Origin: Paraburkholderia lycopersici
Lineage (GTDB): Bacteria > Pseudomonadota > Gammaproteobacteria > Burkholderiales > Burkholderiaceae
NCBI RefSeq assembly: GCF_900096975.1
Contig: NZ_FMYQ01000044.1
Location: 1 to 41,099 of the forward strand
Length of the DNA: 41,099 bases
Direction: 5' to 3'
Position numbers and translations under genes: made by a program. Of the stretch, positions 7,819-14,198 are shown one piece after another; positions within the stretch are counted from its first letter, which is position 1, and every line of letters starts with the position of its first letter. Under the pieces are notes generated by a model. The model made no database searches and was not told the origin of the DNA. It was given only the letters and a program-made list of their open reading frames with translations.

Positions 7819-8880
7819 TTAGAGGAACCACACGCGGTAACTGGCGGCTCCCTGGAGCCGCCAGAAAATCGAAAGAAACGGAATCCACAGCGACGTCCAG
7901 ATCATTTCGGCTACATGGAGCGCGTCGCGACGCGTACCGCGCAAGCGGCGTACGCAGAACGCAGCGGTGCAGGCGATCCATGCGGCGAACGCAGCCAGGG
8001 CGACCCTCGGCTGACCCCAGGCGAGAGAAGCTAGCAGCACGAGTACGCTGATCAGCACCGCGTAGTAAAGGAGCGGCGGCCCCGCCCCGATGCGCTCGCG
8101 ATACAGCGCCGGATGCTTGCGGAACAACAGCGCCTCGAAGCGGCTCTTGCGCTGCTGCGCGAGACTCACACCCCAGCGCGCGGGACGCACAGGGTGCACG
8201 ACCACGGCATCGTCGGCGCGTACTACACTCGCGCCCGCCTGCAGCAATGCGAACTGCAGGTCCGAATCCTCGCGCCACGCCGCTGTGAAGCGCTCGTCGA
8301 AGCCGCCGATCTGCGAGAGCGTCGCGCGCTGCACGAACGCATTGGCCGTAGCGAATTCGGCGTGCGCAAGGCCGCTTGCGTCGCGCTCATAATCGCTCGG
8401 TGCCACGCCCAGCGGTACGACGATGCGGCCCGCGGCGGCTTGCGCGTGCGCGAGCGCGGCAAGCCCCGCGCGCAGCCAGCCGGGGTCGGCAATCGTGTCG
8501 TCGTCGGTGAACGCGATGAGCGGCGCGCGCGCCGCGCGCCAGCCCGCATTGCGCGCCGCAGCCGGCCCTTGGGTGGCGCGCACCGGCACGTAACGGATCG
8601 CCAGCCCGCGGGCGGCTTGCATCGCCGCCATGCGTTCCACCGTCGCGCGCGTCTCGTCGTCCGGTCCGTCGTCGCACACGACGATTTCATAGTCGTCAGG
8701 CGAGAGATCCTGCGCGCACAGCGCGGTGAGGCACTGTCCGAGCAGCGTCGCGCGATGGTACGTCGGCACGACCACGGCAATGCGCAGGTGTTCGAGCAAT
8801 GCGCCCGCATAGCCATCGAACCGGGGTTCCTCCGCGCCGATGGGCCGCGGCTCGCGCAACTCGACGTCGGCGGGTCTCAT
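7819..8880 (-). CDS. Glycosyltransferase family 2 with C-terminal membrane segments
   Basis: The 353-aa protein starts at the ATG at 8880, overlapping the carbamoyltransferase stop as ATGA. The GT-A domain shows IAVVVPTYHRATLLGQCLTA near residue 34, VVCDDGPDDETRATVER, GPAAARNAGWR, the metal motif IAFTDDDTIADPGW, and GGFDERFTAAWREDSDLQF, an ED-type catalytic region. The last ~90 residues contain two hydrophobic stretches (YYAVLISVLVLLASLAWG and VALAAFAAWIACTAAFCV), suggesting membrane attachment. This fits transfer to a lipid-linked acceptor at the cytoplasmic face. Donor and acceptor are unknown. Confidence 0.87.
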   Translation of the reverse strand: MRPADVELREPRPIGAEEPRFDGYAGALLEHLRIAVVVPTYHRATLLGQCLTALCAQDLSPDDYEIVVCDDGPDDETRATVERMAAMQAARGLAIRYVPVRATQGPAAARNAGWRAARAPLIAFTDDDTIADPGWLRAGLAALAHAQAAAGRIVVPLGVAPSDYERDASGLAHAEFATANAFVQRATLSQIGGFDERFTAAWREDSDLQFALLQAGASVVRADDAVVVHPVRPARWGVSLAQQRKSRFEALLFRKHPALYRERIGAGPPLLYYAVLISVLVLLASLAWGQPRVALAAFAAWIACTAAFCVRRLRGTRRDALHVAEMIWTSLWIPFLSIFWRLQGAASYRVWFL

Positions 8881-10634
8881 GCGCGTGCCTCGCTCTTGCG
8901 CACGAGGAAGGGGCCGATCACGAGCGCATCGAGCGGCGAGGTCCAGAACGATTCGAGCGCGTCGCGCGGCGAGTTGACCATCGGCTCGCCGCGGGTATTG
9001 AACGACGTGTTGACGAGCACCGGCACGCCGGTGCGCCGTTCGAACGCCGCGATCAGGTCGTAGTAGAGCGGATGCTGGTCGCGGTTTACGGTCTGGATGC
9101 GCGCGGTGCCGTCCACGTGGCGCACGGCGGGAATGCGTTCGGCCTTCCCGGGCTGCACGTCGAAGATGAACAGCATGAACGGCGCGCGCCTCGCGCCCAC
9201 GAACCATTGCGCGGCGCGCTCTTCCAGCACGACCGGCGCGACCGGCCGAAAGTCCTCGCGGTCCTTGATCTCGTTGAGCTTCGCCTGCATGCCGGGATCG
9301 ACGGGCGAAGCGAGTATCGAACGGGCGCCGAGCGCACGGGGGCCGAACTCCGTGCGGCCCTGATACCAGCCAATCACATGTCCGTCGGCGAGCAGTTGCG
9401 CGGCTTCCTCGGCGATATTGTCAAGCCTCCGGTAGGAGGTTTTCGACCAGCGCAGGAACTGCTCGATGGTCTCGTCGTCGAACGCCGGCCCGAGGTAGGC
9501 GTGGTCCATCTGCCAGCGGCGTTCCGCGCGTTCGCCTGCGGCTTGCGCCGCTTCGCTGCGCAAGCGGTAGTCGGTCCAGAGCGCAGCGCCGAGCGCGGTG
9601 CCTGCGTCGCCCGCGGCGGGCTGCACCCAGATGTCGTCGAACGGGCCGTTATCCCGCACATACGAGTTCATCACGCAGTTCAGCGCTACGCCGCCCGCCA
9701 TGCACAGCTTCGGCAGTCCCGTGCGCGTATGGAGCCAGCGCGCCATCTCCAGCACCGTTTCTTCCAGCACGCACTGCAGCGAGGCGGCGATATCGAAATG
9801 CCGCTGCTCCAGGGGGCCGCCGCGTTCGCGCGGTACGCCGAAGCGGTCCACGAGGTGCGGGTCGGCGACGGTGTAATGGCCATTGCCGTTGTACTGTACG
9901 ATTTCGCGGAACTGGTCGGCATAGGCCGGTTCGCCAAACGAGGCGAGGGCCATGACCTTGTACTCGTCGGAAGAATGCAGGAAGCCGAGCCAGCCTGTCA
10001 CGGCTTCGTAGAGCAGCCCGAGCGAATGCGGCAACTCCACCTGGGTGATGCGCTTGTACTTGCCGTCGCGAAATTCGCCAAGGCTCGTGGTGACGCCTTC
10101 GCCGCGACCGTCCATGGTCAGAACGGCGCATGCGTCGAAGGGGCTTGCGAGAAACGCGCTCGCTTCGTGAGCGAGGTGGTGCTCGACGTTATGCCAGACG
10201 AAGCCGTTTTCGCGGTCCACGCCCGCAAAGCGCTTGCGCAGATGATGCGGCGCGCCGTCCAGCAACTGCGCCTTCGCATTCACGATATAGCTGAGAAAGA
10301 GCGGGTCCCATGGCGACGCGTTGGCTTCGATGCGCGCGCGCGAGGGGTCGAGTGGCAACGCGATGGTCGCGCCGGGCCGGGTCGGCATATCCGGAAAGAG
10401 AGCCGGGTCGTAGGAGTAGGCAACGTGGTCGACGTCGGCTAGCGTGATGCCGGCTTCCCTGAGGCAGGCGTCGATGGCGTCGAAGGGCAGTTGCCATGTC
10501 GAGAACGGCACGGGACGCTTGGCGTGCTTGACGTGCGTGAAGCGCTCGTCTTCGGCGGCGGCGATCACCACGCCGTCATGGACCAGCGCCGCGGCGCTGT
10601 CGTGATAAACGGCATTGATTCCGAGTGTGTACAT
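8877..10634 (-). CDS. Carbamoyltransferase, NodU/CmcH/TobZ family
   Basis: The 585-aa protein starts at the ATG at 10634, behind GGGAGA. The N-terminal Kae1-like half begins YTLGINAVYHDSAAALVHDG and has the metal-binding histidines in WHNVEHHLAHEASAFLASPF, LTMDGRGEG and KLCMAGGVALNCVMNS. The C-terminal YrdC-like half has YQGRTEFGPRALGARSIL and VPVLVNTSFNTRGEPMVNSP. Length and motifs match O-carbamoyltransferases that use carbamoyl phosphate and ATP to carbamoylate a hydroxyl on a sugar or natural product, as in Nod factors, cephamycin and tobramycin. In this operon the likely target is a sugar of the glycan. It is coupled to the GT2 gene by ATGA. Confidence 0.93.
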   Translation of the reverse strand: MYTLGINAVYHDSAAALVHDGVVIAAAEDERFTHVKHAKRPVPFSTWQLPFDAIDACLREAGITLADVDHVAYSYDPALFPDMPTRPGATIALPLDPSRARIEANASPWDPLFLSYIVNAKAQLLDGAPHHLRKRFAGVDRENGFVWHNVEHHLAHEASAFLASPFDACAVLTMDGRGEGVTTSLGEFRDGKYKRITQVELPHSLGLLYEAVTGWLGFLHSSDEYKVMALASFGEPAYADQFREIVQYNGNGHYTVADPHLVDRFGVPRERGGPLEQRHFDIAASLQCVLEETVLEMARWLHTRTGLPKLCMAGGVALNCVMNSYVRDNGPFDDIWVQPAAGDAGTALGAALWTDYRLRSEAAQAAGERAERRWQMDHAYLGPAFDDETIEQFLRWSKTSYRRLDNIAEEAAQLLADGHVIGWYQGRTEFGPRALGARSILASPVDPGMQAKLNEIKDREDFRPVAPVVLEERAAQWFVGARRAPFMLFIFDVQPGKAERIPAVRHVDGTARIQTVNRDQHPLYYDLIAAFERRTGVPVLVNTSFNTRGEPMVNSPRDALESFWTSPLDALVIGPFLVRKSEARA

Positions 10635-10669
10635 GAACGGTCTCCCGTTGCGGGCGGTGGGTTGCAGGG

Positions 10670-11869
10670 TCAGGCGGGCTGCGGCGCATGCGCGCCGGCT
10701 TCCTCGAGCAGTTCGCGCGCCGCTCGCGCGACGTCGCCCGGGGGCACGCCGCGCAGGCAGGCGTGGTGGCCTTCGGGGCACTCGCCGCGATAGCACCATC
10801 GGCACGCCACGTCCCGATAGAGCAGGCGGTGCGGCGTCATCCACGGCGAGTGCTGCGGATTCGTGAGCGCGTAGAGATCGACCACGGGTTTGCCGAGCGC
10901 GGCGGCCAGATGCGCCGGCCCGCTGTTGTTGGCGATGAGCAGTGAAGCCTGGTCGAGCAATGCGATCAATTCGCCGAGCGTGAGCGCCCCCGCGAGATCG
11001 ACCAGGCGCGTGCTGCCCGGAGAGCGCGAGAAACGCATCACGTCGCGCGTCAACGCGCTTTCCCCGAGGCTTCCGGTGAGCAGCAACGGGCAACGCACTG
11101 TGGGCGCGAGCAGATCGAGCGCTTCGGCGAAGAGCGCCGGGGGATACCGCCGGGAAGGCGCGCTCGCGCCCGCATGCACGACGATGCAAGGCTCGGCAGG
11201 ATCGACGCCATACATGCGCAGCTTCTGCGCGAGCGTGATGCGCGCGGCGGGGTCCACGCTCATGCGCATGCGTGAATCGGCCGGGTCGGCGAGATCGGCG
11301 CCCACGCTGCGCACGAGCGCGAGCTGCCGCTCGACTTCGTGGCGCACGTCCGTCTGCGGCTCGCGCTCCGGCAGCCAGTTAGTCAGCAATGCGTAAGGAT
11401 TCTCGCGGCAATGCGCGAGACGCCGCTCGATCCCCGCGAAGAAGCACAGCGTTGCGGCCGGCAGCGGATTCTGGCTGTAGACCGTGAAGATCGCCGCGGC
11501 GTCGAAGCGCCCGGCGCGCACGCGCGCGAGCACGGCGTCTTCGTTGCCCGCGCCGTCGGCGTGTCCTTTGGCTGATGCGTGAGCGCCGTTGGCCCATGGC
11601 GCGTCGTATTCGATGACGTCGTCCACGTCGGGCAGATAGGGCGCCATGGCCGCGCCTGCGGCCGAAGTCAGCAGGGTGATATGACGGCGCGGCGCGCTTT
11701 CGCGCAGCGCGTGCATTGCGGGCGTGGTCATCAGCACGTCGCCTAGTTGATCGAGGCGTACGCAGAGAATGCGTCTGACCTCGGTCCCCCAGGGCCTGCA
11801 TGCAGGCTGCCGGCGTGGCGAGCGCGAGTGCGCATCGCGCGGCGTGATGGCAAAGGCGGTTCCGTTCAT
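10670..11869 (-). CDS. Glycosyltransferase family 9 (heptosyltransferase-like), second copy
   Basis: The 399-aa protein starts at the ATG at 11869 and overlaps the GmhB-like gene as ATGA. After a ~30-residue basic leader comes the GT9 start ILCVRLDQLGDVLMTTPAMH. The C-terminal donor site shows CIVVHAGASAPSRRYPPALF and LLIANNSGPAHLAAALGKPV. The tail carries CRWCYRGECPEGHHACLRGV, a Cys-rich end like the other GT9 here. It is divergent enough from the 6677-7807 enzyme to have a separate acceptor or linkage. The likely role is the second heptosyl-type transfer. The next gene downstream, the carbamoyltransferase, starts 35 bases away. Confidence 0.88.
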   Translation of the reverse strand: MNGTAFAITPRDAHSRSPRRQPACRPWGTEVRRILCVRLDQLGDVLMTTPAMHALRESAPRRHITLLTSAAGAAMAPYLPDVDDVIEYDAPWANGAHASAKGHADGAGNEDAVLARVRAGRFDAAAIFTVYSQNPLPAATLCFFAGIERRLAHCRENPYALLTNWLPEREPQTDVRHEVERQLALVRSVGADLADPADSRMRMSVDPAARITLAQKLRMYGVDPAEPCIVVHAGASAPSRRYPPALFAEALDLLAPTVRCPLLLTGSLGESALTRDVMRFSRSPGSTRLVDLAGALTLGELIALLDQASLLIANNSGPAHLAAALGKPVVDLYALTNPQHSPWMTPHRLLYRDVACRWCYRGECPEGHHACLRGVPPGDVARAARELLEEAGAHAPQPA

Positions 11870-12522
11870 CGCAGCGCCGCCTCCTGTGCGCCGTGGTGCG
11901 TTGGCACCCGTACGCGCCGTTCGTGCTCGTAACGCTCGATGATCAGCTGTGCCGCCTCGTGCAGATCTGCAACGATCGCGTAGGGCAGGCGCGCTGGCGC
12001 GCTTTGCCACAAGGTCTCATTGCCGCAATCGGCGAGGATCGCGCGGCAACCCGCGCGATTGCCCGCTTCCACGTCGTCGAGGATGTCGCCGACCATCCAG
12101 CTGCGCGCGAGGTCGATGCCATGCTCGCGGCTCGCGCGCAGCAGCATGCCGGGCGCAGGCTTGCGACAGGTGCAGTTGCACGCGTAGGGCGCTACATGGC
12201 CGAGCGGGTCGTGCGGACACCAGTACGCAGCATGCAGCGTGGCGCCGCAGCCGACGAACATGCGGCGCAACTGCGCCTCCACGCCGCCGAGCGCCGCGTG
12301 CGCGAAGCGCCCGAGCGCAACGCCGCGCTGGTTGCTCACCACGAATAGCGGTAGTTGCGTTCGCGCGAGCAGCGCGAGCGCCCGCGCGGCGCCTGGGGCG
12401 AAACGCATGCGTGAGGGATCGACGTTGTGCGGCACGTCTTCGAGCAGTGTGCCATCCTTGTCCAGGAACACCGCTGGGCGGGTAGCGAGCAATCCGCGGG
12501 GCCCTGTGGTTCGTTTCAGCAT
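11866..12522 (-). CDS. gmhB: HAD-IIIA phosphatase, GmhB-like
   Basis: The 218-aa protein has the HAD nucleophile motif VFLDKDGTLLEDVPHNVDP at residues 18-36, the second motif FVVSNQRGVALGRF, and the Cys/His zinc loop CPHDPLGHVAPYACNCTCRK followed by PAPGML. The third motif is WMVGDILDDVEAGNRAGC. These are diagnostic of D-glycero-D-manno-heptose-1,7-bisphosphate phosphatases, an ADP-heptose pathway step. At ~218 aa it is a little longer than the ~185-aa housekeeping GmhB, with a C-terminal extension. A dedicated copy inside a GT operon with two GT9 genes implies a heptose or heptose-like donor is made for this glycan. Histidinol-phosphate phosphatase is the alternative. Confidence 0.85.
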   Translation of the reverse strand: MLKRTTGPRGLLATRPAVFLDKDGTLLEDVPHNVDPSRMRFAPGAARALALLARTQLPLFVVSNQRGVALGRFAHAALGGVEAQLRRMFVGCGATLHAAYWCPHDPLGHVAPYACNCTCRKPAPGMLLRASREHGIDLARSWMVGDILDDVEAGNRAGCRAILADCGNETLWQSAPARLPYAIVADLHEAAQLIIERYEHERRVRVPTHHGAQEAALR

Positions 12523-12534
12523 ATGGTTCGCTCC

Positions 12535-13824
12535 TCAGCCCACGGCGCGCAGCACGCGGCCCTGGGTGGTTTCCCTCGCGTGCTCGCGCGTGTCGAGGCG
12601 CACTCCGGCAAGCTGCGCATACACGTCTTCGAGTTCGAGACCGATCTGCCGCCACGTAAAGTACGCCTGGGCGCGCTTGCGTCCCGCTTCGCCCATCGCG
12701 CGGGCGTGCGCGGGGTCGTCATGAATGGCAAGCAGGCGCTCGGCGAGCGCCTGGGGATCGCGCGGCGGCACGAGCCATCCCGTTTCGCCGTGACGTACCG
12801 AATGGCGAATGCCACCCACATCCGCGCCGATGACAGGCGTGGCGCATGCCATTGCCTCCACGGGCGTGATGCCGAATGGCTCGTACCACGGCGTGGTCAC
12901 GAACACGTCGGCGGCGCTATAGAAGTCGCGCAACTGCGAACGCTCACGGCGGCCCACGAAGGTCACGCGTGGCTCGATCCCGCAGCGGTGCGCAATTCCG
13001 CGCAGTCGGGCGATCTCGGGTGTGGCGATTTCGTTTGGCGTGTCCGCGTCGCCGCCAACGACATAGAGCCGGGCTTTCACGCCGTGGCGCGCCTCGAGCG
13101 CGGCCACACCGCGCACGACGTTGTCGATACCCTTGCGCTCCACGAGGCGGCCGAGTTGCAACACGCAGAATTCGCTGGTGGCCCAGCCCAGACGGCGGCG
13201 CGCCTGCCGCTGGTCCACGGGCGAAAACTCGTCGGGATCGAAACCGCAGGCGATGACGGCAATCCGCGCGGGGTCGGCGCGATAATGCTCGACGAGGTCG
13301 GCTTCGTCGGCCGGACACTCGGCGACGATACAGTCCGCGCGCCGCACGAGCTCATCTTCGATCGCAAAGCGCTCATCGGGAAAACCGTCGTTCGCACCCT
13401 GGTGCAGGCGCCGCACGCGTCCGAGCGCATGGAACGTCATGACGAGCGGCACATGAAGCGCGTCCTTGACCGCGAGCGCCGCCAGGCCCGACATGAAGAA
13501 GTTGGCGTGAATGACGTCGTAGGGACGCCTTTCGGCGCGGCAAAAGTCCACGAGAAACTCGGCGAACCGGGGCATGTGGGGCAGCAGCAGTTCCTTGGGC
13601 AGCTGCATGGGCGGCCCGGCGGGGACGTGAATCACGCGTACGCCGTCCATCTCCAGAAGGGGCGGCAGCAAGGCGCGGTCGCGCCGCGTGAAGACGTCGA
13701 CCTGATGTCCGGCGCGCTGGAGTTGACGCGCGACATGCGCGACGTAGATGTTCTGTCCGCCGGTATCGACGCCGCCCGCCACGGCGAGCGGCGATGCGTG
13801 TTCACTGACGAGTGCGATTTTCAT
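12535..13824 (-). CDS. Glycosyltransferase family 4 (sucrose-synthase/MshA-like)
   Basis: First gene of the minus-strand glycan operon, 429 aa from the ATG at 13824. It begins MKIALVSEHASPLAVAGGVD followed by TGGQNIYVAHVARQL, the glycine-rich acceptor loop of GT4 enzymes. Later come FGITPVEAMACATPVIGADV (ExxxxxxxE region) and VRHGETGWLVPPRDPQALAE. Most similar subgroups to my eye are sucrose-phosphate-synthase-like and MshA-like transferases. It is probably cytoplasmic. Twelve bases separate it from the GmhB-like gene, and its promoter must lie in 13825-14198, where two palindromes are found. Confidence 0.88.
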   Translation of the reverse strand: MKIALVSEHASPLAVAGGVDTGGQNIYVAHVARQLQRAGHQVDVFTRRDRALLPPLLEMDGVRVIHVPAGPPMQLPKELLLPHMPRFAEFLVDFCRAERRPYDVIHANFFMSGLAALAVKDALHVPLVMTFHALGRVRRLHQGANDGFPDERFAIEDELVRRADCIVAECPADEADLVEHYRADPARIAVIACGFDPDEFSPVDQRQARRRLGWATSEFCVLQLGRLVERKGIDNVVRGVAALEARHGVKARLYVVGGDADTPNEIATPEIARLRGIAHRCGIEPRVTFVGRRERSQLRDFYSAADVFVTTPWYEPFGITPVEAMACATPVIGADVGGIRHSVRHGETGWLVPPRDPQALAERLLAIHDDPAHARAMGEAGRKRAQAYFTWRQIGLELEDVYAQLAGVRLDTREHARETTQGRVLRAVG

Positions 13825-13898
13825 GACGTGTCCTCGCGAGAAGTGGGTGGCGAGCAATGTGCCGCATGCAAAAGGGGGCACGGAACAGCTCCCCGAAT

Positions 13899-13915
13899 GT
13901 TGCACCCGGTGCAAC
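13899..13915. promoter_or_regulatory. Perfect 17-bp palindrome, candidate operator
   Basis: GTTGCACC-C-GGTGCAAC has 8-bp arms around a single central base with no mismatch. It lies 75 bases upstream of the glycan-operon start codon at 13824. Its size and symmetry fit a dimeric repressor or activator site. No cognate regulator is encoded next to it, so the family cannot be named. Confidence 0.5.
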
Positions 13916-14009
13916 GGCGCAAGCGCATTTGCTGTGCCGTTGGTTGGGAGTGCGCAAGGATGGGAGGCGCGGCGCGCGAGTCATGCGGGTACCGCTCGAA
14001 GCGGGTATC

Positions 14010-14024
14010 TGCGGACCGTCCGCA
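14010..14024. promoter_or_regulatory. Perfect 15-bp palindrome, second candidate operator
   Basis: TGCGGAC-C-GTCCGCA has 7-bp arms around one central base, with the same C centre as the palindrome at 13899-13915. The centres lie 110 bases apart. It is 175 bases upstream of the exporter-fusion start at 14199. It may serve that gene, or pair with the first site. Confidence 0.45.
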
Positions 14025-14198
14025 ACGAGGCCGTCATCGCGTGACGAAAACCGGTACACATGTGTCAAAAGGCGACGCGTTTTTACATCGGGCCGCAAGA
14101 CGTTTCGACACGCTCGGGCAATGCCAGCTGGCTGGCCGTCGCGGGAGCGTCGATTGCGCAACGGTCCGCTCCACTATCACTTCTGGGGCATCAGCGCG

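Larger units (their letters stand above)
13825..14198. other. Divergent intergenic control region
   Basis: This 374-base stretch separates the start of the minus-strand glycan operon from the plus-strand exporter fusion, so promoters for both should lie here. No gene is supported, although frames run through it because of the high GC. It contains two perfect odd-length palindromes, listed separately, and a 10-bp palindrome ACACATGTGT at 14056-14065. No confident -35/-10 pair can be named. Confidence 0.6.

Noticed and set aside
8799..10442. 547-aa open frame on the plus strand
   Set aside because: It is exactly antisense to the carbamoyltransferase and GT2 genes, which have clear motifs. Long antisense frames are expected at this GC content.
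13857..14198. N-terminal extension of the exporter fusion
   Set aside because: The frame is open but not transporter-like, has no ribosome-binding site and overlaps the candidate operators, so the start at 14199 was chosen.
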